In this document: positions 32,611-40,944 of the stretch, piece after piece
How positions within the stretch are numbered: position 1 is the first letter of the stretch
Layout: each line of letters opens with the position of its first letter
Assembly (NCBI RefSeq): GCF_000522985.1
Contig: NZ_CP007128.1
Location: 2,030,220 to 2,094,219, forward strand
Reading direction: 5' to 3'
Length of the DNA stretch: 64,000 bases
Source of the DNA: Gemmatirosa kalamazoonensis
GTDB taxonomy: Bacteria; Gemmatimonadota; Gemmatimonadetes; Gemmatimonadales; Gemmatimonadaceae
The notes under the pieces: generated by a model
Seen by the model: only the letters and a program-made list of their open reading frames with translations
What the model was told of the DNA's origin: nothing
Database searches by the model: none
Program-made: the position numbers and the translations under genes

Positions 32611-35259
32611 TCAGAACCTCGCCCGCACGCCTAACGACAAAGTCCGCCCCGGCAGCACGGTCGCGTCGTCCGGCTCGCCGCGCTGGCGGTCGAGCAGGTT
32701 GTCGCCGGCGAGGACGATGCCGAAGCCGGCCACGACGTCGCGAGCGACGCTCGCGCGCAGGTGCGTGACGCCGTCGTACGTGCGCCAGTACGCGCGCAGC
32801 GGCGCGCCCACCAGCTCGCGCGCCTCGTGTGCGTTGCTCGTGTACGCCTGCGCGAGCCGCAGCCGGTCGTAGTTCGTCCAGTCGAACGCGCGCGACGCGC
32901 CGAGCGTCGCCGCCCACCGCGGCGCGCTCCACGACGCGTCGACGCCGAGCGTGCGCGCCGGCACCTCGAGCATGCGGTCGCCGGGGCGCAGGTCGCCCGT
33001 GTAGCCGAGCGCGAGCTGCCGCACGCGGCTGTCGACGCGCGTGAACGTCCCCGCGAGGCCGAGCGGCCCCGCGCGCCACGTCGCCTCGAGCTCCACGCCG
33101 CGGTTCGTGATCACGCCGACGTTCTGCAGCGCGTACGTGATGCGCCGCGCGCCGGCCGGACCGCCGCGTGGGGGCAGCGTGTCCGCTCCCGGCGCGATGA
33201 TCGACACCTGCTGGATGAGCCCCGACGCGCGCTGGTCGAACGCCGTCGCGTGGACGCCGAACGCCCGGCCGACGTACAGGTCGACACCCCCCTCGACGCC
33301 GCGCTGCTCCTCCGGCGCGAGGTCGGGCACGCGCGCCCCGAAGCCGCCGCCGTGCCACGTCGTGAAGCGCGTCGTCGTGCGCGCGGGGCGCAGCCCGCGG
33401 CCGTACGCGGTGCGCAGCTTCACCGTCACGTCGCCGCGCTGGCCGACGACCGTGGCGCCGAACATCGGCAGCGCGGCGTAGCGGCTCGCCTCCGCGTAGC
33501 CGCCGTTGCGTTCCCCGCGCAGCCCCGCCGTCACGTACGCCACCTCGCGCCATCCCGCGGTGGCCTGCGCGGAGAGCCCCGCCGTCTGCAGCCACGTCGA
33601 GTGGCCCATCGTGACGTCGTTAGGCACCTGGCCCGCCGCACCCGGTCCCCGCGGCACGTCGGGCGACGCCGTCGCGGCGGTTCCGTCGCGCAGCACGGCC
33701 CAGTCGCCGGCGAGCGTCACCGAGCCGCCGAGCCCGCGCTCCTCGCCCCACCGCGCCACGCTGCTCGCGCGCAGCGTCCCGCGGTCCGCGCCGCCGCGCG
33801 CCGCGAGCAGCGCCGAATCCACCGACGACGGGACCGCGACCGGATCGACGGCGAGCCCGGTGAGCCGGTAGCCGTTCACCCCCGCCTGCACCACGTGCGT
33901 CCACCGCTCGCCCGCCGCGTGCGTCGCCGTGCCGCCTAACGTGTACTGCCACACCGACTGCCGCGGCGCGTCGGTCGCGGGGACCTGGCGACCGGCAGTC
34001 CCGCCGCCGGTCGTCCCGCCGCCCGGACGCGTCGGCAGCGCCGCGGCGACGAGGGGGCTCGGTGCCGTGTTCGCGGACGCGCCGTCGGCGTACGCGGTGG
34101 CGCTCAGCGCCCACGCCGAGCCGACGCGTCGCGCGTAGGCGTTGCCGAACAGGTGCCGCGCACCGGCGCCGGGGACGTACGCGCCGATCGAGCTGCCGGA
34201 GAGCGACACCCCGCGCGAGCGCGCACCCGATCCCTCGCGCAGCGCGGCGCCATGATCCTGCACGAGCGCCGGATGCTCGGCGAACGCGCTGCCCGCCGCG
34301 CCGACGCCGCTGCGCACCTCGAGCTGCCGTCCGCCGTCGGCCGCGCCGTCGTGCCGCGTGACCACGTTGATCACGCCGCTGATCGCGTCCGCGCCGTAGA
34401 ACGCCGCGCCCTGCGGCCCGCGGATCACCTCCACGCGCTCGACGCTCTCCGGCGACAGCGCGGTCACGAGCAGCGGGTTCGCCGCCTCGATGCCGTCGAT
34501 GTAGATCTTCGGCGCCGTCAGGCCGAACGAGCTCGCGCCGCGGATGCTGCCGTAGCGCGCGAGCAGCGACGACGGCGACTGTGTCCACACCCAGATGCCT
34601 GGCACGGTGCCGTCGATGCCGTGCGCGAGCGTCGACATGCCGATGCCCGGCGCGCCCGTCGATGCGCGCACGACGTCGAGCGCGAACGGCAGCGCGCGCT
34701 GCGACGCGCCGGCCGCGCTCCCCGTGACGACGACCTGATCGAGCACCGCCATGCGCGCCACCGCCATCGGCGCGGACGGCGAGGCGTTAGGCACCTCGTC
34801 GGACGCCGCGGCGGCTGCCGGCACGCGCGCCGGCGCGAGCACGACCTGCTCCACGCCGACCACCACGGGCTGCACCTCCGCGCCGCGCAGCACCGCCTCC
34901 AGTGCCGCGCCGAGCGGCGTCGCGTCGCACGCCACGCTCACGCTGCGGTCGAGCGGCAGCGTCTCCGCGCTGTACGACAGCCGCACCCGCGCCGCCGCGG
35001 CGAGCCGGTCGAGCGCGGTGCGCAGCGCCACGTCGCGCAGGTGCAGCGACACCGGCCGGTCGAGCGGCGTGGGCCACGCGCGCCCGCCGACCTCGCCCGC
35101 CGCCGCGACGGTGCGGGGCTGCGCCCACGCGGGAACGGCGACCGCGAGCCCGGCGACCGTGAGCGTGGCGACCTGGAAGACGGCGACCACGTGACGGCGA
35201 CCGATCGAGTGTGCACGGTCGCCCTTCGCACGGTCGCCGTCGCACGGTCGCCGTCTCAA
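32611..35259 (-). CDS. TonB-dependent outer-membrane receptor with STN domain
   Basis: 882-aa receptor. The signal peptide ends AVPAWAQ (about residue 47). STN (secretin/TonB short N-terminal) domain about 55-145 (PVSLHLRDVALRTALDRLA), plug about 175-300 (SIRGASSFG, VERVEVIRGPQGAAFYGADAISGVINVVT), then the beta barrel ending in Phe (GVRARF). With FecR and the ECF sigma factor upstream it forms a FecIRA-type signalling set. The TTG start at 35259 gives an Arg-rich n-region made of repeat words; a GTG at codon 24 is the alternative. Ligand (siderophore or polymer) unknown. Confidence 0.9.
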   Translation of the reverse strand: MRRRPCDGDRAKGDRAHSIGRRHVVAVFQVATLTVAGLAVAVPAWAQPRTVAAAGEVGGRAWPTPLDRPVSLHLRDVALRTALDRLAAAARVRLSYSAETLPLDRSVSVACDATPLGAALEAVLRGAEVQPVVVGVEQVVLAPARVPAAAAASDEVPNASPSAPMAVARMAVLDQVVVTGSAAGASQRALPFALDVVRASTGAPGIGMSTLAHGIDGTVPGIWVWTQSPSSLLARYGSIRGASSFGLTAPKIYIDGIEAANPLLVTALSPESVERVEVIRGPQGAAFYGADAISGVINVVTRHDGAADGGRQLEVRSGVGAAGSAFAEHPALVQDHGAALREGSGARSRGVSLSGSSIGAYVPGAGARHLFGNAYARRVGSAWALSATAYADGASANTAPSPLVAAALPTRPGGGTTGGGTAGRQVPATDAPRQSVWQYTLGGTATHAAGERWTHVVQAGVNGYRLTGLAVDPVAVPSSVDSALLAARGGADRGTLRASSVARWGEERGLGGSVTLAGDWAVLRDGTAATASPDVPRGPGAAGQVPNDVTMGHSTWLQTAGLSAQATAGWREVAYVTAGLRGERNGGYAEASRYAALPMFGATVVGQRGDVTVKLRTAYGRGLRPARTTTRFTTWHGGGFGARVPDLAPEEQRGVEGGVDLYVGRAFGVHATAFDQRASGLIQQVSIIAPGADTLPPRGGPAGARRITYALQNVGVITNRGVELEATWRAGPLGLAGTFTRVDSRVRQLALGYTGDLRPGDRMLEVPARTLGVDASWSAPRWAATLGASRAFDWTNYDRLRLAQAYTSNAHEARELVGAPLRAYWRTYDGVTHLRASVARDVVAGFGIVLAGDNLLDRQRGEPDDATVLPGRTLSLGVRARF

Positions 35260-35280
35260 GGTCGCCGTCTCAGGGTCGCA
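35135..35280. repeat. GGCGACCGT / ACGGTCGCC inverted tandem repeats at receptor 5' end
   Basis: Four to five GCACGGTCGCC words (35214-35280) and five complementary GGCGACC words (35135-35202). The outer part overlaps the FecR stop. The inner parts are the signal-peptide codons of the TonB receptor: one arm gives the Arg/Asp n-region, the other the VVAVFQV...VAVP hydrophobic core. Confidence 0.82.
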
Positions 35281-36340
35281 CGAACGCCGTATCGCCGCGT
35301 CGCTCGATCGACGCGCCTAACGCGAGCGCCACCACCCGCAGCACCTCGTCCGCCGGCTCGCCGTGGAACGCCGCCGTGAGGTGCCGTTCGGCGAGCGACG
35401 CGGCGAGCGACGGGTCGGCCGGCCGCAGCTCCACGCCGTACCACCGCCGCAGCTCCGCCGCCACCTCGGGGAACGGCGTGTCCCGGAACGCGAGCTGCCC
35501 GCGCGTCCACGACAGGTCCTGCTCCGTCACGACGTCGGTCGCGACGACGGGCGAGCGTCCCGGCACCACCACGCCGCGCGCGTGCGCCCGCACCAGCACG
35601 CCCGCCGTGTCGGCCGTCGCCGCGCGCAGCATCACCACGCCGTCCGTGACGGCCACCGTCACGCGCCCGTCGCTGCCGTCGCGCACCACGAACGCCGTGC
35701 CGACGTCGTGCACGCTCGCCGCGCCGGTGCGCACCACGAACGGCGCCCGCGCGTCGTGCCTGACGGTGAAGTAGGCCTCGCCGCGCAGCCGCACCTCGCG
35801 CCGCGCCGCGCCGAAATCGCTCGCCACGTCGAGCGTGCTCCCGGGGCCGAGCAGCACGCGGCTGCCGTCGGGGAGGCGCAGCGAGTCGCGCACGCCCACC
35901 GCGGTGGCGAACGTGCGCCCGGCGACGTCCTCGGTCGCCGCGCGCCCGCGCAGCGCGCGCCACCCCGCCACGCCGCCTGCCACGAGCAGCAGCGCCGCCG
36001 CGGCGCGCGCCGCGACCGGCCACGCCCGCGGTCGCGGGCGGAGCGGGAACACGTCCGCCGGCGTGCGCGTGGCCTCCTCGGCGCGGCGCGCCTTCACCCG
36101 GCGGAGCGCGGCCTCGACGTCGAGATCCGGCGGTGCCGCGAACGCGAGCCGGTCGAGCGTGCGGTCGAGCGCGTCGACCGCGGCCGCGTCGTCGGGGTGC
36201 TCGCCGCGCCAGGTCCGCGCCGTCGACGCCGATGCCGGGTCCGCCTCGCCGGCGAGGTCGCGGGCGATCGCCTCCCATCCCGGATCGCCCGGCTCGTTCG
36301 ACTCGTCGGGCGGGAGGTCGGCGCCTGGCTGATGATCCAT
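35270..36340 (-). CDS. FecR-family anti-sigma factor
   Basis: Membrane anti-sigma regulator, 356 aa. A cytoplasmic N-terminal part (with DPGWEAIARDLAGEADP) leads to one membrane helix (about residues 100-122, ARAAAALLLVAGGVAGW). The periplasmic FecR domain (GVRDSLRLPDGSRVLLGPGSTL) is followed by a C-terminal STN-like DUF4974 domain (LAFRDTPFPEVAAELRRWYG). It is divergent from the sigma gene and upstream of the receptor. ATG 36340 is used; a GTG five codons upstream is possible. It relays receptor occupancy to the sigma factor. Confidence 0.92.
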   Translation of the reverse strand: MDHQPGADLPPDESNEPGDPGWEAIARDLAGEADPASASTARTWRGEHPDDAAAVDALDRTLDRLAFAAPPDLDVEAALRRVKARRAEEATRTPADVFPLRPRPRAWPVAARAAAALLLVAGGVAGWRALRGRAATEDVAGRTFATAVGVRDSLRLPDGSRVLLGPGSTLDVASDFGAARREVRLRGEAYFTVRHDARAPFVVRTGAASVHDVGTAFVVRDGSDGRVTVAVTDGVVMLRAATADTAGVLVRAHARGVVVPGRSPVVATDVVTEQDLSWTRGQLAFRDTPFPEVAAELRRWYGVELRPADPSLAASLAERHLTAAFHGEPADEVLRVVALALGASIERRGDTAFVRP

Positions 36341-36521
36341 GACCCTTGTTGACACCCTGGTTGCCGGCTACCCCTACGGCGGCCGGCGGGCTGCGCGAGC
36401 AGACTGGCGCAACGGTTCGGCGCGGTCAAGCGTGTGCGGACGTGCGCCAGCGTGCGCGGCACGTCCTCCGCGTCTCCTCGCACCCCTCGTTCCGCATTCC
36501 GCCCGACCACCGCGCACCCAC

Positions 36522-37121
36522 GTGACGGACGACCGAGCGACCGCCACCCGCGGCGAGGCCGAGCGCGCGCTGTTCGCCCGACTGGCCACCGGCGACGAGG
36601 AGGCGTTCGACGCGATCTTCCGCGCCTGGTATCCGCCGCTCGTGCGCATCGCCGAAGGCATCGTCCGCGAGCGCGCCGTGGCCGAGGAGGTCGTGCAGGA
36701 CGTGCTGCTCGAGGTGTGGCGCCGCCGCGAGTCGCTCGGCAAGGAGGAGAGCCCGCGCGCGTATCTCATCCGCGCCGCGCGCAATCGGGCGCTGAACCAC
36801 GTCCGCCACCTCCGCGTCCAGCAGAAGAGCGCGCCCTACATCGGCGGCCGCGATGCCGACGCGCCCGAAGGCATGTCCCGCCTCGTGGAGGCCGAACTGG
36901 ACTCGGCGGTGCGCGACGCCGTCGCCGGACTGCCGCCACGCTGTCGCGAAGTGTTCGAGCTCAGTCGCGTGCACGGCCTGTCGTACGCCGAGATCGCGCG
37001 GTCGCTCGAGATCTCGGTGAAGACCGTCGAGGCGCAGATGGGCAAGGCGCTGCGGGTGCTGCGGGAACGGCTCGCCCCGTGGCTGCCGGGGGGCGACCGG
37101 GCCAGCGCACGCGACGGCTGA
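36522..37121 (+). CDS. ECF RNA polymerase sigma factor (FecI-like)
   Basis: 199-aa ECF sigma-70. Region 2 about 15-85 (DEEAFDAIFRAWYPPLVRIAEGIV, AEEVVQDVLLEVWRRR), region 4 about 125-180 (LPPRCREVFELSRVHGLSYAEIARSLEISVKTVEAQMGKAL, read here as consecutive motif parts). GTG 36522 is chosen because the frame upstream lacks sigma similarity. It is divergent from FecR with 181 bp between. It presumably drives the TonB-receptor gene and is controlled by FecR. A TTGACA word at 36349-36354 could be part of a housekeeping promoter for it. Confidence 0.93.
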   Translation: MTDDRATATRGEAERALFARLATGDEEAFDAIFRAWYPPLVRIAEGIVRERAVAEEVVQDVLLEVWRRRESLGKEESPRAYLIRAARNRALNHVRHLRVQQKSAPYIGGRDADAPEGMSRLVEAELDSAVRDAVAGLPPRCREVFELSRVHGLSYAEIARSLEISVKTVEAQMGKALRVLRERLAPWLPGGDRASARDG

Positions 37122-37235
37122 CGCGGACGTAGGGGTGATCGCATGGCTCCGTGTCCTCTCGCTGTGGACCGGCGCGGGCCCGAGCGAAGTCGGGCGCCGG
37201 CCGGGTCGGCTCAACCCCGGAGACGAAACCAGCCC

Positions 37236-38267
37236 ATGAACCGCACCACTTCGCGCGCCGTGGCCGGCGCCCTCGTGCTCGCCGCCGCGGCGTGCGGCGA
37301 GTCGGCCACCTCGCCCAGCGCGAGCACCAGCGACTTTCTCGCGAACGCCCTGACGACGCTCTCGCCGGGCATGGATCAGCTCTCCACCAGCTTCGCGTCC
37401 GGCGCGACGCAGGCGGCGTGGATCCCCGGCCCGGGTGGCCCGGGGCGCAACGCCCTCGGCATCGGCAGCCTGCTCGGCGGCGGCCTCGGCGCCGATTACG
37501 TCGGCGAGGTGTTCTTCGCGTTCGGCGGCGGACCCGGCCACGGGCCGCACGGCGGGCCGTTCGGCGTCGCGGCGACGTGCACCGGCGGCACCTACAGCGC
37601 GACGACCGGCGTCGTCACCTGCCCGAGCGAGACGCGCAACGGCCTCACGATCGCGCGCACGATCCAGTTCAAGAACGCCGCCGGCTCGCCGCAGGCGGCG
37701 TACGACACCGCGACGACGAACTCCATCTCGGAGCACCGCACGGTGACCGGGACGACGACGTTCACCGCCGACTCCGGGCGCGGTCGCGACGGGCACGGAC
37801 ACGGCGGCCCGGGCTTCTTCGGTCTCGGCCGCGGGCCCGACTCCTCGCGCGTGACCATCACGAGCGCGTCGACGACGGTGAACGAGTCGAGTGACCGCGT
37901 GGTGTCCGGCCTCGCGACGGGCAGCACGCAGCGCACCGTGAACGCGACCGCCGCGGGTCGCGAGTCGACGACGGGCCAGAGCTCGGCCGGCGCGTTCACG
38001 TCGACGCGCGCCACCGGCGACACGACGCGCGGGCTCGTCATCCCCGTCGCGACGTCGACGAACACGCGTCCGTATCCGACGGCGGGCACGGTGATCCGCG
38101 CCATGTCGGCGACGGTGACGTTCACCGGCCAGGCCGCGCAGTCGACGACGCGCCGCGAGGTGATCACGTACGACGGCTCGGCGACGGCGAAGCTCACGAT
38201 CACACAGGACGGCACGACGAAGAACTGCACGATCGCGCTGCCGCGCGGCCGCCCGTCGTGCAGCTGA
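37236..38267 (+). CDS. Gly/His/Thr-rich lipoprotein of unknown function
   Basis: 343-aa lipoprotein (lipobox LAAAAC, Cys near 20). I do not recognise the family. Two low-complexity Gly/His segments (GGGPGHGPHGGPFG and GRGRDGHGHGGPG) could bind metal. The rest is Thr/Ser-rich beta-like sequence with two Cys (TCTGG, VTCPSE) that may form a disulfide, and a C-terminal NCTIALPRGRPSC pair. ATG 37236. It lies after the sigma gene and before the cupredoxin lipoprotein; surface location is inferred from the lipobox. Confidence 0.75.
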   Translation: MNRTTSRAVAGALVLAAAACGESATSPSASTSDFLANALTTLSPGMDQLSTSFASGATQAAWIPGPGGPGRNALGIGSLLGGGLGADYVGEVFFAFGGGPGHGPHGGPFGVAATCTGGTYSATTGVVTCPSETRNGLTIARTIQFKNAAGSPQAAYDTATTNSISEHRTVTGTTTFTADSGRGRDGHGHGGPGFFGLGRGPDSSRVTITSASTTVNESSDRVVSGLATGSTQRTVNATAAGRESTTGQSSAGAFTSTRATGDTTRGLVIPVATSTNTRPYPTAGTVIRAMSATVTFTGQAAQSTTRREVITYDGSATAKLTITQDGTTKNCTIALPRGRPSCS

Positions 38268-38276
38268 CGTGCAGTT

Positions 38277-38297
38277 GATGCGCTGCTGACGCGCATC
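38277..38297. terminator. Hairpin after lipoprotein gene
   Basis: GATGCGC, seven-base loop, GCGCATC, ten bases after the lipoprotein stop. There is no T-tract, so termination activity is uncertain. Confidence 0.35.
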
Positions 38298-38477
38298 GAG
38301 TCGCAGCACCGCACGTCGAGATCCGCTCGCGACGCGCGCCACCCGATGTCCTGGGCGGCGCGCGTTGCGCGTTTCAGCCGACGGGAGCGCAGAGGCCCGA
38401 CGATCGGGACCGCGCCCCGCGCGGCTCGCGGCGACCGTCCGCCCGCGCAACGTGCTCTCGACCTGCGAGGTTCTCCG

Positions 38478-39053
38478 ATGCGCCGCTCACGCACGATCAT
38501 GCTCTCCGTCATCCTGCTCGCCGCCCAGGCGTGCGCCGATCACCCCGACACGACGGGGCCGGGCGCACGCACGCCCGCGGCCGCGAGTCTCGCAGCGGCG
38601 AAGGTGAAGCAGCAGCCGATCCAGATGTTCGACCGGTGCGACGCGCTGACGTTCAACACGCTCGGCGCCGGCACCTGCATTCGCCCCGAGCGCGGGGTGA
38701 CGCTCCCCGACTTCATCGCCGAGATCCAGCGGACGGGCGCCGCGCAGGCGTGGCGCTTCGAGCCGGGCGAGGTGACGATCCCGCTCGGCACGACGCTGCT
38801 CGCCGTGAACCGCGGCGGCGAGGTGCACACGTTCACCGAGGTGGCACACTTCGGCGGCGGCCGCCTGCAGCTGCTGAACGACCTGTCCGGCAACCCGATT
38901 CCCGCGCCGGAGTGTCTCGCGCTGCCGGCGAGCGCGGACGTGCGGCCGGGCGGCAGCTTCCCCGATACGCCGGACGAGGTGGGGACGGAGCTGTATCAGT
39001 GCTGCATCCACCCGTGGATGCGCACCACCGTGCACATTCGCCCGCGCTCGTGA
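38478..39053 (+). CDS. Cupredoxin-type lipoprotein
   Basis: 191-aa lipoprotein (LLAAQAC, Cys19). A C-terminal cupredoxin-like domain of about 100 residues is suggested by VTIPLGTTLLAVNRGGEVHTFTEVAHFGGG (one His ligand in EVHTF; quoted in parts) and the copper loop CCIHPWM (Cys, His, Met spaced as in plastocyanin-like proteins). Could carry electrons or bind copper at the membrane. ATG 38478. A 210-bp leader precedes it with only a weak hairpin. One of four cupredoxin-like genes in the window besides CtaC. Confidence 0.8.
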   Translation: MRRSRTIMLSVILLAAQACADHPDTTGPGARTPAAASLAAAKVKQQPIQMFDRCDALTFNTLGAGTCIRPERGVTLPDFIAEIQRTGAAQAWRFEPGEVTIPLGTTLLAVNRGGEVHTFTEVAHFGGGRLQLLNDLSGNPIPAPECLALPASADVRPGGSFPDTPDEVGTELYQCCIHPWMRTTVHIRPRS

Positions 39054-39133
39054 GCGCGCGCCCGTGAGCGCGGCACACCGTTAGGCACGCGCGCGTCTGG
39101 TGATGCCGGGCGCGCGCGATAAGTTCCGCCGCG

Positions 39134-39907
39134 ATGCTCGCTCTCGGACTCGCCCTCGCGGCGCTCATCGGCCTGTCGCTCGGCCTCCTCGGCGGCGGCG
39201 GGTCGATCCTCACGGTCCCGGTGTTCGTCTACGTCCTCGGCTACGCGGCGAAGCCGGCGATCGCGATGAGCCTTCCGGTCGTCGGCACGACGAGCCTCGT
39301 CGGCGCCGTGCGCCACTGGCGCGAGGGGAACGTGAACCTGCGCGTCGCGCTGCTGTTCGGCGTGGTGGCGATGCTCGGCTCGTTCACCGGTGCGCGATTC
39401 GCCGCGCGCGTGCGGGGACCGCTCCAGCTGCTGCTGCTCGGCGCCGTGATGCTCGCCGCGGCGGCGTCGATGCTGCGCCGTCCGCGCGCGCTGCGCGACG
39501 CCGAAGCGGTCGACGCCGTGGATGGATCGGCGCACGTGCGTCCGCTCGTCTACGCCGTGGGGCTCGGCGTCGGCTTCCTCACGGGGCTCGTCGGCATCGG
39601 CGGCGGATTCCTCATCGTCCCCGCGCTCGTCGTGCTCGCGCACGTGCCGATGAAGCAGGCCGTGGGCACGTCGCTCGTCGTCATCGCCATGAACTCCGCG
39701 TCGGGCTACGCGGGCTACGCGGGGCGCGTGCACGTCCCATGGCCGCTCGTCGCCGCGTTCACCGCCGTGGCGATCGTCGGCATCGTGATCGGCACGCGCC
39801 TCGTGCGCCACATCCCCGCGCTCACGCTGCGCCGCGCGTTCGGCGTGTTTCTCGTGCTCCTCGGCGCGCTCGTCGTGTGGCAGAACCGCGGCGCGTTCGG
39901 GGGCTGA
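39134..39907 (+). CDS. TauE/SafE-family sulfite/organosulfonate exporter
   Basis: 257-aa membrane protein, eight predicted helices in two halves. Each half starts with a Gly-rich loop (LSLGLLGGGGSILTVPVFVYVLG and GFLTGLVGIGGGFLIVPALVVL), the family hallmark, followed by MKQAVGTSLVVIAMNSASGYAG. ATG 39134. It lies beside the sulfur-oxidation genes, so export of sulfite is a sensible role (inference). Ends at the nested palindrome. Confidence 0.9.
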   Translation: MLALGLALAALIGLSLGLLGGGGSILTVPVFVYVLGYAAKPAIAMSLPVVGTTSLVGAVRHWREGNVNLRVALLFGVVAMLGSFTGARFAARVRGPLQLLLLGAVMLAAAASMLRRPRALRDAEAVDAVDGSAHVRPLVYAVGLGVGFLTGLVGIGGGFLIVPALVVLAHVPMKQAVGTSLVVIAMNSASGYAGYAGRVHVPWPLVAAFTAVAIVGIVIGTRLVRHIPALTLRRAFGVFLVLLGALVVWQNRGAFGG

Positions 39908-39910
39908 CTT

Positions 39911-40187
39911 GGCGCACGCGGAGACGCGGAGAACGCGGAGAACACCTTTCGACCGCAGAGGGCCGCAGAGGGCCGCAGAGGACTCCCTCTTTGAATTGAA
40001 CCACAGAGGACACTGAGGACACGGAGGAAAACCCTTCAAGAAAGGTGGTTTCTCTGCGTCCTCTGTGTCCTCTGTGGTAAGAAAGCAGTTGAAGCAGTTG
40101 CCGTTCTCTGCGGCCCTCTGCGGCCCTCTGCGGTTCGTTCACACCGCCAAGGCAGTTCCCCGGCGTTCTCCGCGGCTCCGCGTGAGA
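39911..40187. repeat. Three-layer nested palindrome, copy 1
   Basis: Reading inward: layer A (ACGCGGAGAACGCGGAG), layer B (CCGCAGAGGGCCGCAGAGG), layer C (CCACAGAGGACACTGAGG), an AACCC-TTCAAGAAAG-GTGGTT apex, then C' (CCTCTGTGTCCTCTGTGG), B' (CTCTGCGGCCCTCTGCGG) and A' (TCTCCGCGGCTCCGCG). It fills the whole gap between convergent genes, from three bases after one stop to four before the other. Paralogous to 47319-47595. No coding potential. Confidence 0.92.
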
Positions 40188-40191
40188 CCGA

Positions 40192-40848
40192 TCAGCCGAC
40201 CTGCAGGTACGAGATCCCTCGCTCCTGCATGTGCCCGATGGCGATGTAGAGATCCGGCACGAGCACCACGTCCGGCAGCAGCCCGCCCGCGAGGTCCTGG
40301 CGGATCGCGGGCTCGGCGCCGAGTCCCGCGGCGGCGAGTCGGCGCGACGTGTTGATGATCGTGTTGTTGCACGCGAGGAACAGCACGCCGCGCTTCTGCA
40401 GCGCTTCGACCGTCTGTGCCGCGGTCACCGGCATGCGCGCGCCGCCGTTCGCCGCGGTGAACAGGTTGCGCGTCGAGGCGCTCTGGCTCTGCGGGTCGGC
40501 GATCGTGTACTGCTCGCCGAGCCGGTACTTCGACCACATCGCGTCGGAGAGCACGAGCGGCAGCGACGTGCCGTGGAAGCCGAGCACGAGGTTCACGTCG
40601 TGCGGCGACGCCGCGTAGTCGCGCTCGTACGCGTCGAGGAAGTTCGCCGCCTGCATCAGCGCGCGCCCGTTGTTGTGCGACGGGATGTCGAACACCGTGC
40701 GGTGCTTCGCCGTCAGTCCGCGCAGCCACGCCTCGTCGGCCATGGCGCGCGGCTGCGCACCGGCCGGGCGCGCGGCGAGCGCCGCGGCCGCGAGCGTGAG
40801 TCGTCCGAGAAAGCCACGGCGCGGAATTCCTTCGTCGACGTGTCGCAT
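40192..40848 (-). CDS. Tat-exported DsrE/DsrF-like protein
   Basis: 218-aa protein. The twin-arginine signal PRRGFLGRLTLAAAALAARPAGAQ (RR at 10-11, shown in parts) directs it to the periplasm. The mature part resembles the DsrE/F-like fold: FDIPSHNNGRALMQAANFLDAY, LVLGFHGTSLPLVLSDAMWSKY, VEALQKRGVLFLACNNTI with one Cys. Strong ribosome site GGAGGAG before ATG 40848. Divergent from a TsdA-like cytochrome, so a sulfur-handling role is plausible; a sulfur-carrier Cys is not proven. Confidence 0.78.
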   Translation of the reverse strand: MRHVDEGIPRRGFLGRLTLAAAALAARPAGAQPRAMADEAWLRGLTAKHRTVFDIPSHNNGRALMQAANFLDAYERDYAASPHDVNLVLGFHGTSLPLVLSDAMWSKYRLGEQYTIADPQSQSASTRNLFTAANGGARMPVTAAQTVEALQKRGVLFLACNNTIINTSRRLAAAGLGAEPAIRQDLAGGLLPDVVLVPDLYIAIGHMQERGISYLQVG

Positions 40849-40944
40849 GTCTCCTCCCGGCCTGGGTCGCGTCGAAGAGACATTCTCCGGGGAGCGACGG
40901 CAAGCCCGCTCGCCGGCGCGCGTTCCCCCGTGTACTTTCGCCGC

